Source: Paenibacillus sp. 1011MAR3C5
GTDB lineage: Bacteria > Bacillota > Bacilli > Paenibacillales > Paenibacillaceae
Direction of reading: 5' to 3'
NCBI RefSeq assembly: GCF_003591485.1
Contig: NZ_QZCF01000001.1
Coordinates: forward strand, 930,001-994,000
Length of the DNA stretch: 64,000 nt
Part shown: positions 25,781-35,054 of the stretch, piece after piece
Layout: each line of letters opens with the position of its first letter
Numbering within the stretch: position 1 is the stretch's first letter
Position numbers and translations under genes: made by a program
Notes under the pieces: model-generated
What the model saw: the letters and a program-made list of their open reading frames with translations, nothing else
Told to the model about the DNA's origin: nothing
Databases searched by the model: none

Positions 25781-27706
25781 TCAAGCCAGTTTCCTTCTCA
25801 TTCGATTCAAATAGCGCCACCGGATCAATAGGAAGTACAGCAATTGTATCCCGAAAAACACACCATATATAATCAAGCCGTTCGTCAGCATGGAGGTTTT
25901 CGTCAAGTTCGCCATATTGATAAAGGCGATTGCGCTATGGGCCATGCCCAGCATGAACGGCAGGAAAAACATAACCGTCAGCTGCCGCGTGACCAATTGT
26001 CCGAGCTCCTTCGGACTCAACCCCAACTTGCTCGTCATGCCAAACTGCTTCTCGTCCCGGTCCACGTCGGCGTAGAGCCGGAAATAGATAAAGCTTGCCG
26101 CAAAGGTGAAGAAAACGACTCCGACCAATACGCTTATTATAAGCAGAATGCCGTTAAGCTGCCTTTCATGGTAATGATCGATGGAAAGCGCCGAGAATGG
26201 TCCTTGTCCTGCTCCCGCGAATCCGTCTGTCAGTTCAGACTCAAGCTTTCTTGCCAGCTCCAGTGTCTCCTGCCATTCCGGAACAGCATAGTACATGATC
26301 GAGGTTGCTTTTGCGCCTTCCTGTCTGAGCCGTTTGAGCTCTACGTCAGGCAATACGATCACATCGTCCGACAGCGCGATAATGTTATCGCCCACTCTTT
26401 TTTTCAGCCGAAGTACCCCTTGCCCGTTCTCCTTTACTACTTCCGTGGCGGCTTGTATCACGGGTTCATCGTCATACCTGCCGCTATTCCGGGAGATCAC
26501 GCCGGAAGCGATCAGCAGCTCATCGGCATCGAGCTCATAGGTCCCCAATCCTCTAATGGCAGCCAACTCGTTGAACTGGGTCAGCGATACAAGGGCATAA
26601 TTGCTGTTGCCCGCATAGACAAGATCAAGCTTCGATCTCTGAAAAGCATACCCTTCCCGTTGCAGCGATTCGTCAATACGGGCTACCGCTTCATCGGCAC
26701 TTCCGCCATGCTCCGATGGATACCCATAGGTGAAGGCATACGGATATTGTCTCTCCGTTCGTCCGGGATCGCTGACGGATAGACATGCCCCGATTCCGGA
26801 GAAGGCTGCGGCCATCACCGTCGCCACCATAAAGAACATCACCGCATTATCTTTGACCCGGTAAGCCATATCCGTGAAGGACATCAGATTGATGCCGCGG
26901 AACAACACGGTCTTGCGCCTTCTGAGCGCCCGAAGCACGTAGACATTAAGCTGCGTGAACAAGAAGTAAGTACCCGCCACTACACAGCCGACGGCCAGCG
27001 CAAGCAGCCACAGGAAAAAAGCAGAATAGTTAACGAAAAAGAACACCATGCCGTAGCCCGCCGCAATGAGCACCACCGCAAGCAGCGACAGCCAGATCGA
27101 AGCTTTCGGCTCGGGCTTCGGCTTTTCGTCACCTTTGATTAGCTCCAGTACGCTGGTTTGCCGCCCGACCCGTATCGTCAGAATGGATACAACCAGGAAC
27201 AATAGTGCAAAGGCGCCCGCTGTCATCCATACCGCTTCAAGCGGTAGATAGAAGCGCAGTCCTTCCTCCAGCATCAGCAGCCGGGCACTCACCAATAGCA
27301 TCAGCTTGGTGAACAGGAGTCCAACGCCAATCCCCGAGGCAATGGCGGCGAGTCCAATCAGCATATTTTCGGCAAAGGTCAGCTTCATGCGCTGCTTCTC
27401 CGTCATGCCCAGCACGAGCAGAATGCCAAATTCCTTCTTGCGCGCCTTCAGGAATGCACCAGTAGAATAAAGCAGGAACAGGAAAGAGAAGATAAATATG
27501 AAATATTGCGAAACTTTAAGTCCCATCGTCGCCAGATACGAGGCTGTTGCGCTGCTTGACGTAAGCTGGCCTTGGAGATCGGGATGATAAAGCAGCACAG
27601 CATAGATAAAAAAAGCCATGACTGAAAAGGCGCTGCTTAGAAAATGAGCCGCATACGTCCGCTTCTTGCGAATGACGTTTCTATACGCGAACTGTCGGAA
27701 ATTCAT
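25781..27706 (-). CDS. BceB-type ABC transporter permease (FtsX family)
   Basis: A 641-residue membrane protein with the BceB layout of ten predicted spans and a large extracellular domain (about residues 310-520) between spans 7 and 8. The N-terminus MNFRQFAYRNVIRKKRTYAA is a family signature. ATG 27706 has GGAGGG at seven bases. The gene overlaps the ATPase gene by 26 bases, showing tight coupling. Bce-type transporters sense and confer resistance to peptide antibiotics such as bacitracin, and signal to an adjacent two-component system, which is present here at 28.6-30.3 kb. The specific peptide cannot be read from the sequence. Confidence 0.85.
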   Translation of the reverse strand: MNFRQFAYRNVIRKKRTYAAHFLSSAFSVMAFFIYAVLLYHPDLQGQLTSSSATASYLATMGLKVSQYFIFIFSFLFLLYSTGAFLKARKKEFGILLVLGMTEKQRMKLTFAENMLIGLAAIASGIGVGLLFTKLMLLVSARLLMLEEGLRFYLPLEAVWMTAGAFALLFLVVSILTIRVGRQTSVLELIKGDEKPKPEPKASIWLSLLAVVLIAAGYGMVFFFVNYSAFFLWLLALAVGCVVAGTYFLFTQLNVYVLRALRRRKTVLFRGINLMSFTDMAYRVKDNAVMFFMVATVMAAAFSGIGACLSVSDPGRTERQYPYAFTYGYPSEHGGSADEAVARIDESLQREGYAFQRSKLDLVYAGNSNYALVSLTQFNELAAIRGLGTYELDADELLIASGVISRNSGRYDDEPVIQAATEVVKENGQGVLRLKKRVGDNIIALSDDVIVLPDVELKRLRQEGAKATSIMYYAVPEWQETLELARKLESELTDGFAGAGQGPFSALSIDHYHERQLNGILLIISVLVGVVFFTFAASFIYFRLYADVDRDEKQFGMTSKLGLSPKELGQLVTRQLTVMFFLPFMLGMAHSAIAFINMANLTKTSMLTNGLIIYGVFFGIQLLYFLLIRWRYLNRMRRKLA

Positions 27707-28451
27707 GTCCATTCCCTCCAAGCAGCGACAATACATTCAATATCTTTTGATAAAAAGCGTTCCGGTTGTCTCCGCAGTGAACCTCGCTATAGGTTCGCCC
27801 GTCTTTAATAAAGACGACGCGGTCGCAATAGCTGGCTGCCATCGCATCGTGGGTGACGAGCAGCATGGTCGCGCCTTCGCCTTTATTCAATGCAGACATC
27901 AGCTCCATCACATCGCGGGCCGACTTGGAATCCAGATTGCCTGTCGGTTCGTCGGCGAGCACAAGCTGCGGCTGATGAATCAGTGCTCTGGCAATTGCGG
28001 TACGCTGCGCCTGGCCTCCCGAAATTTCGTAGGTCCGTTGATTCAGAATGCCTGCAATGCCCAGCTTCTCCGCGATCCGCTCCGCTCTTTGCAGCATATC
28101 GTCCACCTTGCTCCGATCCAGCGTAAGCGGAAGGACGATATTCTCCATGACCGTCATCGTATCCAGCAGATTGAAGGCCTGGAAGACGAATCCGAGCTCC
28201 CGCCGGCGAAATCTTGCCAGCCCCTCCGGCAGCAAGCGGAACGGGTCTGCCCCATTAAGCAGCACCTGGCCGGAAGTAGGACGGTCAATCGTTGAAACCA
28301 CATTCAGCAGCGTCGTCTTGCCGCTGCCCGACGGCCCCATAATGCCGACGAACTCTCCTTTGGCTATCGTCAGATCGATATCGTTCAACGCTCGGTAAGG
28401 CACATTGCCGGGGTAGATTTTATTCAAGCCTTTGACTTCCAATACATTCAT
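27681..28451 (-). CDS. BceA-type ABC transporter ATP-binding protein
   Basis: About 256 residues with Walker A GPSGSGKT, a Q-loop (FVFQAFNLLD), signature ISGGQAQR, Walker B LVLADEPTGNLD, and the switch histidine in LLVTHDA. This is the MacB/BceA class energising an FtsX-type permease. ATG 28451 is nine bases after AGGAG; ATG 28457 is too close. A BceR-like operator and a -10 lie upstream, so this unit appears to be induced by the neighbouring response regulator. Confidence 0.9.
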   Translation of the reverse strand: MNVLEVKGLNKIYPGNVPYRALNDIDLTIAKGEFVGIMGPSGSGKTTLLNVVSTIDRPTSGQVLLNGADPFRLLPEGLARFRRRELGFVFQAFNLLDTMTVMENIVLPLTLDRSKVDDMLQRAERIAEKLGIAGILNQRTYEISGGQAQRTAIARALIHQPQLVLADEPTGNLDSKSARDVMELMSALNKGEGATMLLVTHDAMAASYCDRVVFIKDGRTYSEVHCGDNRNAFYQKILNVLSLLGGNGHEFPTVRV

Positions 28452-28482
28452 CGCCATCCACTCCTGCTCTCTTGATAGTTCA

Positions 28483-28488
28483 ATTGTA
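28483..28488 (-). promoter_or_regulatory. -10 element of the bceAB-type promoter
   Basis: TACAAT on the minus strand (28488-28483) lies about 32 bases before the ATPase start. No good -35 is seen at 16-18 bases upstream, as expected of an activator-dependent promoter. The BceR-like dyad at 28531-28548 lies about 43 bases further upstream. Confidence 0.4.
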
Positions 28489-28530
28489 GCCGGCTGGAAG
28501 CCGATATCCCATGAACAACACCTTCACCTA

Positions 28531-28548
28531 CCTTACATTATTGCAAGG
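28531..28548. promoter_or_regulatory. BceR-like operator
   Basis: CCTTACATTATTGCAAGG is a dyad of two seven-base arms with one mismatch. It fits the known BceR-type consensus TnACA-N4-TGTAA with one change (TGCAA). It is the only such site noted between the transporter genes and the two-component genes. Confidence 0.6.
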
Positions 28549-28584
28549 TTAGAGACATGCCTATTCGATCGCACTCTACCATAC

Positions 28585-28610
28585 AAAAAAGCGGATTCCA
28601 ATGAATCCGC
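28585..28610 (-). terminator. Terminator after the BceS-like kinase gene
   Basis: GCGGATTC and GAATCCGC form a perfect stem with a four-base loop followed by TTTTTTG on the minus strand, 20 bases past the kinase stop. It separates the regulatory and transporter units. Confidence 0.85.
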
Positions 28611-28630
28611 TTCTTCTCTAAATAGCTGTA

Positions 28631-29605
28631 CTAAGGAAATACTAGCCGTATAACCGTACCTGCGCCAATCTTGGACTCCGCCTCTACGAGGTAACCCATC
28701 CGATCCATGACCGATTGGACCAAATAAAGTCCCATCCCGGTCGACTCCTTGAAGCGTCTGCCATTCTCCCCGGTAAAGTAGGGATGGAAGATTCGCTTCA
28801 GATCAGACTGCGGAATGCCTATGCCCTGATCCTGTACCTCCAGCACAGTTCCACGGTCGTCGCGGTAGACAGCAATGATGACACTGGCGCCGCCCGGCGC
28901 CGAATATTTGACCGCATTGGAGAGGAGCTGCTCTACCATAAAGAATAGCCATTTCCGGTCCGCATATACCGTCAGCTCTTCTTCCACTTCCAGCTTGGGA
29001 AAGACGCCGCTGCGAATAAATAGCCTCCGATTATGCAGAATGACCTCATTCGCCAGTTCGCGCAGCCCGATGCGCTCGACCGTAAAATCTTGCTCAAACG
29101 TCTCCAGCCGCGACATATAGAGCACCATCTCCAGCCCTTTCCGCAAGCGGTCCGTCTCTTCTCTCATACTGGCGCTTCGCTCGCTGTCATCCTCCTGAAG
29201 CATCAGCTCCATGACTGATAATGGCGTCTTCATCTGGTGAACCCAATGATTGATGAACGTCACATGGTTCTCCCGGTTCCGTTCCGCGTCCAGCCGCAAT
29301 TGATCGTAGCTCTTATACTGCTCCGCCAGCCGCTCCCGCATGGCTGAGGGCAACGGTGCTGAACCCGCTACGTCCGTCATCTCTTCTATTGGCTGATCTT
29401 GCCGGCTCAGCATCCGGTAGAAGCTGCGATGAGTAGCATAACGATAGACCAAATATACGCCAAAGAAGCAGAGCCCGAGTAGTGCCGCATAGACTGCCAC
29501 CTTCCAGCTTCGATAGCCATCCAAATAAAAGACGACCGTTACAACCGCCAGCTGCAGCATAACAAAGAGGACAAGCGGGATATGCTCTCTTATAAAGAGC
29601 CGCAT
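28631..29605 (-). CDS. BceS-like intramembrane-sensing histidine kinase
   Basis: A 324-residue kinase with two N-terminal membrane spans separated by only a few residues and no extracellular sensor, the intramembrane-sensing type. The H-box is VTFINHWVHQMKTPLSVMEL, the N-box region MVEQLLSNAVKYSA, and the G-boxes VQDQGIGIPQ and STGMGLYLVQ. Such kinases obey a Bce-type transporter, present next door. The start ATG shares one base with the regulator's stop (TAATG). No sensory specificity can be inferred. Confidence 0.88.
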   Translation of the reverse strand: MRLFIREHIPLVLFVMLQLAVVTVVFYLDGYRSWKVAVYAALLGLCFFGVYLVYRYATHRSFYRMLSRQDQPIEEMTDVAGSAPLPSAMRERLAEQYKSYDQLRLDAERNRENHVTFINHWVHQMKTPLSVMELMLQEDDSERSASMREETDRLRKGLEMVLYMSRLETFEQDFTVERIGLRELANEVILHNRRLFIRSGVFPKLEVEEELTVYADRKWLFFMVEQLLSNAVKYSAPGGASVIIAVYRDDRGTVLEVQDQGIGIPQSDLKRIFHPYFTGENGRRFKESTGMGLYLVQSVMDRMGYLVEAESKIGAGTVIRLVFP

Positions 29606-30312
29606 TACTTCGCATCCCCCAGCCAACTCGGATTGAGCCGGTAGCCGGTGCCGCGCACCGTCTCCAGCGCTTCCTGAATGCCGAGGTCGGACAGCTTCTT
29701 GCGCAGGCGGGTTACATTGACGCTAAGCGCATTGTCGTCCACATACGCATAATCGTCCCACAGCTTCTCCAGCAGCGTCTCGCGTCCAACCAGCTTGCCG
29801 AACCCCGTCAACAGCGCTTCCATCAGCACGGTTTCCTTTTTGGTCAACTCTACCGATCGACTGCCAAGCCGCAGCTCCATCTTCTCCGGATGGAGCGCGA
29901 GTCCCTCACGCTCCATCACGCGTTCCTCCGTCGATGCGGCATAGTCGCCATAAGCGCGTCTGAGCTGGCTGCGGATCTTCGCCATCACCACTTCATAATG
30001 GAACGGCTTAGTCATATAGTCATCGCCGCCGTTCTCGATCGCCATCACTTGATCCATCTCCCCGCTTCTTGCAGAAAGAAAGATAATCGGACACGTAGAT
30101 ACAGTCCGGATCTGCCGGCACCAATAATAACCGTCAAAGCTAGGCAAATTAATATCCATCAAGACGAGATGAGGCTTCAGACTCTGAAATTGCAGCAGAA
30201 TCTGACCGAAATCCTCAACAACGACCGCCGTATGCCCATATTTCTGAATATGCGATCTGAGCAGCTCTGCAATTTTCCTATCGTCTTCGACAATGAGAAT
30301 CGTATAGCTCAT
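29605..30312 (-). CDS. BceR-like OmpR-family response regulator
   Basis: A 235-residue regulator: a receiver domain with acidic pocket (VEDD near residue 8), phospho-acceptor in HLVLMDINLPSFDG, and lysine in YMTKPFHYE, followed by a winged helix (VELTKKETVLMEALLTGFGK to VRGTGYRLNP). ATG 30312 lies five bases after AAGGAGG, whereas the frame extends further up. It likely binds the dyad at 28531-28548. Only 47 bases separate it from fetB, so it may be partly co-transcribed with the FetAB-type genes. Confidence 0.88.
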   Translation of the reverse strand: MSYTILIVEDDRKIAELLRSHIQKYGHTAVVVEDFGQILLQFQSLKPHLVLMDINLPSFDGYYWCRQIRTVSTCPIIFLSARSGEMDQVMAIENGGDDYMTKPFHYEVVMAKIRSQLRRAYGDYAASTEERVMEREGLALHPEKMELRLGSRSVELTKKETVLMEALLTGFGKLVGRETLLEKLWDDYAYVDDNALSVNVTRLRKKLSDLGIQEALETVRGTGYRLNPSWLGDAK

Positions 30313-30359
30313 AGCTTCCTCCTTCAGCAGCTTGGTTGGCATTCGCACCCGCTCCAAGA

Positions 30360-31118
30360 CTAGCTTCTTTCGATCTTGCGCAGCCGCGCGTCCGGCGTAA
30401 AAAACAGCTTTTGATAGAGCATGCTTAGAAGCATGCTCGTCATCGCAGCGGAGCCAGTATGAGCGAACAGAATGAGCAGTTGATACCGCACGGCCTCCAC
30501 CGGATCGGCTCCTGCGATGATCATCCCCGTCATCATGCCGGGCAACTGCACCAGCCCTACCGTCTTCAAGCTGTCGATGGTCGGGATCATGCTGAACTTG
30601 ACCGCCCGCTTCATCGGCCCTTGCATCGCCTGCGTGCTGCTTGCGCCAAGGGCCAGCAGCGTCTCCATCTCCCCGCGCGAGGTCTCTGCTTCGCGCTTGA
30701 TCGCCGTCGTGAACAAGCCGGATACGATCATGGCATTGCCAATCGTCATGCCGCTAAGCGGAATGATATATTGCGGCGTCGGCTCGATCAGATTCAGCCC
30801 GATCAAGAACAGCATCATGAACGCTTCCATTGACGCAATGGTAAGCGCAATCCGCCAGAAGACGCCCTTCAGGCCCGCGCCGCGTCTTGATGCATTCCAG
30901 GTGGCCACAAGCGTCATCACAACGATAATTAAAATGATAAAGGCAATATGATCCGTCTTGAATACGTATTGCAGCACATAGCCGATTGCAAGCAATTGAA
31001 CGGCTGCCCGTATGCTGCCGATCGCGATGCTTTTCTCAAGGCCGAGCCTCTTCCAGAAGGAGATAAACATCGTAATGAACACAAAGATAAGCGTACAGCT
31101 CAACGCCAGCAGCGTCAT
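30360..31118 (-). CDS. fetB: FetB/YbbM-type ABC permease (UPF0014)
   Basis: A 252-residue protein with about seven membrane spans. It has the UPF0014 hallmarks IGSIRAAVQLLAIGYVL, PLSGMTIGNAMIVSGL and VGLVQLPGMMTGMIIAGADP. The E. coli FetAB pair is an iron exporter active under oxidative stress; whether that holds here is inferred from family. The start overlaps the ATPase stop (ATGA). Confidence 0.85.
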   Translation of the reverse strand: MTLLALSCTLIFVFITMFISFWKRLGLEKSIAIGSIRAAVQLLAIGYVLQYVFKTDHIAFIILIIVVMTLVATWNASRRGAGLKGVFWRIALTIASMEAFMMLFLIGLNLIEPTPQYIIPLSGMTIGNAMIVSGLFTTAIKREAETSRGEMETLLALGASSTQAMQGPMKRAVKFSMIPTIDSLKTVGLVQLPGMMTGMIIAGADPVEAVRYQLLILFAHTGSAAMTSMLLSMLYQKLFFTPDARLRKIERS

Positions 31119-31867
31119 CGCTCGCTCACGCTCCCTATAGCCTCATCCCGCACCTTATCGTCCGCCGAATCGCCGTGAAGACCTCGCCCGCTGTCCGTTA
31201 ACCGACCGTCCTCCAGCGTCCATGTCCGAGAAGCAACCCTGCTTGCCTGTTCCGCTTGATGCGTCACCCAGATTAGCGTCAATCCTTCTTCGCTGTGCCA
31301 GTCAATCAGGATATCCTCTACCAGCCTGCAGCTTATGGAGTCCAGCGAAGCGGTAACCTCGTCCAGCAGCAGAACGGTAGGCCGGAGCAGCAGAGCACGG
31401 ATGAGTGCCAGCCGCTGCTTCTCGCCGCCCGACAGTTCTTCTGCTGGCCCATTCATCGGGAGATGGGCAAGGCCGCTTCGTTCCATCAGCCTCTCTGCAA
31501 GCGATTGCTCATACGCCGTCCCATGAAGCCGGCTCACCGTCCGCAAATTATCCTCCACGCTGCCCGGCAGCATAACGGCGTGCTGTGCGACGTAACAAAC
31601 CTGCCTCCTCCACTTCGCTGGCTCCATACTGCTGCAAGAGGCGCCGCGTATAGACATATCTCCCTCATCCGCCGAATCGAGGCAAGCCAATATCCGCAGC
31701 ATCGTGCTCTTGCCTTGCCCCAAAGCGCCCATAATGGCGATGCTTTCCGGCTCCCGGATTATGGCATCTATATGATTCAGCAATACGCGTTCCCCGGAGC
31801 TCTCATAGGTGGAGGGAATTCGCTTGCTTAAGCCTCTTATTTCAAATAATGCGCTCAAATCTCTCAT
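31115..31867 (-). CDS. fetA: FetA-type ABC ATP-binding protein
   Basis: Up to 250 residues with Walker A GALGQGKST, signature LSGGEKQRLA, Walker B VLLLDEVTASLD and switch histidine WVTHQAEQ. It is the ATPase partner of the downstream permease. ATG 31867 directly abuts GGAG, so TTG 31858 (MSALFEIRGL) with better spacing may be the real start. The C-terminal 40 residues are acidic and probably disordered. Confidence 0.85.
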   Translation of the reverse strand: MRDLSALFEIRGLSKRIPSTYESSGERVLLNHIDAIIREPESIAIMGALGQGKSTMLRILACLDSADEGDMSIRGASCSSMEPAKWRRQVCYVAQHAVMLPGSVEDNLRTVSRLHGTAYEQSLAERLMERSGLAHLPMNGPAEELSGGEKQRLALIRALLLRPTVLLLDEVTASLDSISCRLVEDILIDWHSEEGLTLIWVTHQAEQASRVASRTWTLEDGRLTDSGRGLHGDSADDKVRDEAIGSVSER

Positions 31868-32121
31868 CTCCTGCTGCTATATTATCACAGGTGGACTGTC
31901 GAACACATCAGCTCGGGGAACCTGCTTCTGCCCCGCTTCATTTCTTACCGCCTCGGCATAAGCCGTACCATCGATCTGATTCCAATTTTCTGCGTAGAGA
32001 CGCTTGGCCGAACAAGACACATGACGTTCTGACCTTCCTTCTATTAGACCATGCCTGAATTCGACTGGTTCCAGGTCACAACACAAGCTGGCTCCTGCTA
32101 TTCGCATACGACATGCCAAAT
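31868..32121. other. Intergenic region between the DUF6259 gene and fetA
   Basis: A GATAATAT -10-like sequence (minus strand, about 31887-31880) before fetA is the only regulatory hint. A minus-strand frame of 99 codons (31877-32176) starts within or beyond the terminator hairpin and shows no recognisable family, so I do not annotate it. Confidence 0.3.
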
Positions 32122-32153
32122 AGCCCTTTGCCGGATCAACTCCGCAAAGGGCT
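32122..32153 (-). terminator. Terminator of the sugar-utilisation operon
   Basis: AGCCCTTTGC and GCAAAGGGCT form a perfect ten-base stem with a 12-base loop, 40 bases past the stop of the DUF6259 gene. The T-tract is short (ATTTGG). Confidence 0.6.
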
Positions 32154-32193
32154 GTTTCATGTTCACTTATTCTCATTGGGGATTCTCTCTTGC

Positions 32194-34938
32194 TTAGTAC
32201 ACTTCGAATTCAGATACTTGTGCTGCCGGCCACGCGCTGTTCGAGGTGATCGTGACCCGAACATGGCGGACATTCGCCGGTGCATCCAGTACAATCTCAA
32301 CCTCATTGCCCGTCTTCGGATCGTATATGTGAGACGCCGAAGGCTCTAGCGTAGTAAACGTTGTTCCGTCTGCGCTTCCTAGCACTTCAATATCCTGCGT
32401 GCGCGATTCCCAAGCGTCCTGCGGCGGCAAGCGAAGCTTGATCTTGCTGACAGCATGCTCTTCGCCAAGATCAACCGTTAAGGATTGCGGGAATTTCTTC
32501 GCAGTACTCTCCCAATACGTGAACGGATCGCCATCGACCGTTAGCTTCGGATCGAACGCTTCATCCGTCACCGACGTGCCGGTTACCGTCTTGCCAAGCG
32601 CAAAATTGATTTCCGCCTTCACTTTCGGGAATGTCTCCGCTGCTTGGCTGGCTTCCTTCGCGCTGGTCAACTCGACATAGCCGACTTTTTGATCTTTAAT
32701 TAAGGCTACATAATCAAATATAGCGAACTCGCCTTCTTCTTTTACAAGCAGATCGGCAATTTTGGTCCCGTTCGCCTGATAGGCAATGGCTGAGACATGC
32801 GGCCACTTGTCGCCTGTCTTCACCTTCAGTGTCGTATCGGAGCCAATCGGCTGATAGATTCGGATCGATTCCTTGCCTCGAACCTCAACCAGATCATGCT
32901 CGCCCTCATCGAGATCCAGTCCATTATAACGGGAGTAATTACCCGCTCTGACGCTGCCGTCCTTCGCTTGCACGTCGAATCCGCCAACAGCCAGCGTCGT
33001 ATGCTCATCTAGCACATACTCATCCGTCTTGCTCCAATTGGTCGCCACTTGATGCGTGCCGAAGTCTGTCCGCGTTACTGTTTCTGTTAGCTGCTCATAG
33101 TCCCGAACGAGCTGGTCGGTATAGCCGGCAAGCACATGCTTCTGGAATACGCCGATCGCATCCACCCATGGACTGGTCACACCGTTATAGAAGTCGGCGC
33201 TTAAGTTATAGCCCATCGCTAAATTCCAGCGCAGCATATCCTGATCGTCCGTCATCGTCTCACCAGCAAGATTGTGATGATAAAACATCACCTTGTCTCT
33301 CATCAGCATGCCCGATAACGGATAATATTCCGTATAGGATGCGGTATTTTTGCGGTAGCCTAGCATATCCCAGAGATAAGTCGATCCCATGAACCCGATA
33401 GAATCGTCCGCCAGCACATCCGTGCCATCCTCGACATACATGCGATGCTTCAGTGCCTCAAAGTAATCGCGTACGCCCTTGAAATAAGCCGTCGACGGGT
33501 CGGTGCCCTCCGGAATCGCCTTGTTGAACACATACGGCGAGTTGCGGATGCCCCATTGATCCTCGAATATGCCGTCGAAGCCGGCATCTTCAATCAGCTT
33601 CCGATGCTCTTCGGCCGTCCGTTCGCGGAAGAATGGATCCCCCGGATTAACGACATAGCCGCTATGCGGACCATAATCCTCCTGCGTCACAGAGCCGTTC
33701 TCCTTCTCGACCATGATGTCGGCGAGCATCGTGCCTTCCGGCAATCGATCCAGCGTCGGCGAGCTTACGCCCCACCAGCTCATATTCGTATACGGAACGA
33801 CAATATTGCCCTTTGCTTGCGCATTCTTCACGAATTGCTGGAACTTCGCATTACCGCCCCACTTCGAATCAGGCGGGATAAAATCCGGATAATTCTCATC
33901 ATGGCCTCCAGTCTGGAAGCCGACCAGATGGATCATGCCATTGTAATTCATTTTGTCAATGAAGCCTGTCGTCAGATTGTCCCAAGACGCATCCTTGATC
34001 GCCGATATATCTGTCTTGTACAGCGGAAGCTCGAAGTATTTGGCCGCATCGTCGCCAAGCTTATCCTGAAGCGAGCGGTACTCGCCAATTCCGTTCAGCT
34101 CCCGATAGCTGGCAATGGAAGTCGTATAGTCGCCGCCAATCTCCAGCACGACAGTCGGGCTGCTCCACTTCTGATCGGCTTCAATCCATGTCCGATAATT
34201 ATGTACAAACGAGGTTTTGCCGGAATCATTAATTTGATGCTTGTATCCAATTTCCGTCAGCAGCGTCGTCTCGTCACCCAGATCGTACATCGCCAGATTG
34301 CCTGCATTCGTGCGCATCGCCAGATACGATGCGAACATGACGCCCGGATACTGGTCAGAGAAGGAATTGCTCTCCTGGAAGAAGGCGTTCTTCAGCTTGG
34401 CGCCTGGCAGCATCGGCAGAATCGCGTCTTGCACGCCGCTCTGGTTGATCTTCATCTCATAAGGGAAGCGGAACGATCTCACCTTCTGACTTGTCTTGTT
34501 CGCAAGTGCCGCCGTCATATAGATCCGGTCGTCATCTCCGAACCGAACATCGATGTCTACCTCCAGCGGACCGCTGTAGCGCAGCTGCAGCTCGCCTTCA
34601 CGCTTCTTCCATTCATAAGTGAAGGACTCTGCGCTTGAGCTTTGCACAGACGTATCATCACCCAGAATTGCCCACCACAATGTCTGGTTGCCGGCAGATA
34701 GCTGCTCCGAAGCTCCTTGCTGCTTCACATAAGCAATACCGCCGTTCTCCTTATAAAAGGCCATTTCGTAGTGCTTATTACTCACAATGAGTAAGCCTTT
34801 CTCTTCATTCAATTGCATCTTCGCCTTACCTCCGCCGCTCAGCAAGCCTGAGAAGATGAGAACACAGACAATCGCGACTACCATGACAATGCCTATCCAT
34901 AACGCCAGCCATCTTGTATTCAGCGCCAGCTTCGACAT
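32194..34938 (-). CDS. Membrane-anchored DUF6259 glycoside hydrolase with C-terminal F5/8C (discoidin) domain
   Basis: A 914-residue protein. An N-terminal span (LALWIGIVMVVAIVCVLIFS) acts as signal anchor. A beta-sandwich region follows (about 40-290), then a TIM-barrel-like part with acidic candidates (GFDGIFEDQWGIRN, VLADDSIGFMG) typical of DUF6259 enzymes. The end is a discoidin-type sugar-binding module (about 775-914: NFALGKTVTGTS to WPAAQVSEFEVY). It is the last gene of the transporter/two-component locus, so it likely releases the oligosaccharide that the transporter takes up. The substrate cannot be read from sequence. Confidence 0.75.
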   Translation of the reverse strand: MSKLALNTRWLALWIGIVMVVAIVCVLIFSGLLSGGGKAKMQLNEEKGLLIVSNKHYEMAFYKENGGIAYVKQQGASEQLSAGNQTLWWAILGDDTSVQSSSAESFTYEWKKREGELQLRYSGPLEVDIDVRFGDDDRIYMTAALANKTSQKVRSFRFPYEMKINQSGVQDAILPMLPGAKLKNAFFQESNSFSDQYPGVMFASYLAMRTNAGNLAMYDLGDETTLLTEIGYKHQINDSGKTSFVHNYRTWIEADQKWSSPTVVLEIGGDYTTSIASYRELNGIGEYRSLQDKLGDDAAKYFELPLYKTDISAIKDASWDNLTTGFIDKMNYNGMIHLVGFQTGGHDENYPDFIPPDSKWGGNAKFQQFVKNAQAKGNIVVPYTNMSWWGVSSPTLDRLPEGTMLADIMVEKENGSVTQEDYGPHSGYVVNPGDPFFRERTAEEHRKLIEDAGFDGIFEDQWGIRNSPYVFNKAIPEGTDPSTAYFKGVRDYFEALKHRMYVEDGTDVLADDSIGFMGSTYLWDMLGYRKNTASYTEYYPLSGMLMRDKVMFYHHNLAGETMTDDQDMLRWNLAMGYNLSADFYNGVTSPWVDAIGVFQKHVLAGYTDQLVRDYEQLTETVTRTDFGTHQVATNWSKTDEYVLDEHTTLAVGGFDVQAKDGSVRAGNYSRYNGLDLDEGEHDLVEVRGKESIRIYQPIGSDTTLKVKTGDKWPHVSAIAYQANGTKIADLLVKEEGEFAIFDYVALIKDQKVGYVELTSAKEASQAAETFPKVKAEINFALGKTVTGTSVTDEAFDPKLTVDGDPFTYWESTAKKFPQSLTVDLGEEHAVSKIKLRLPPQDAWESRTQDIEVLGSADGTTFTTLEPSASHIYDPKTGNEVEIVLDAPANVRHVRVTITSNSAWPAAQVSEFEVY

Positions 34939-34997
34939 GTAACCACCACCCGTTTCCTATGCTAGGCCCCCCCCTTAAAATCCAAGGAGAAGCAGAA

Positions 34998-35043
34998 CGG
35001 GGCTGCCCCCGTAGATGCAGGCATCTACCTTGGGACAACCCCG
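34998..35043 (-). terminator. Nested hairpin between solute-binding protein and hydrolase genes
   Basis: An outer stem (about CGGGGTTGTCCC with GGGGGCAGCCCCG) encloses a second stem, GTAGATGCCTGCATCTAC. It begins 12 bases past the binding-protein stop. Without a T-run it may instead stabilise the upstream message and lower expression of the hydrolase gene. Confidence 0.5.
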
Positions 35044-35054
35044 CATGGTCATGA

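Noticed and set aside
25380..25820. 146-codon minus-strand ORF
   Set aside because: It covers a terminator and overlaps the better-supported small plus-strand gene at 25473.
31877..32176. 99-codon minus-strand ORF upstream of fetA
   Set aside because: It starts beyond the terminator hairpin of the neighbouring operon, has no good Shine-Dalgarno and shows no recognisable motif.
33445..34638. 397-codon plus-strand ORF inside the DUF6259 gene
   Set aside because: It is antisense to a well-supported gene, with biased composition and no start signal.
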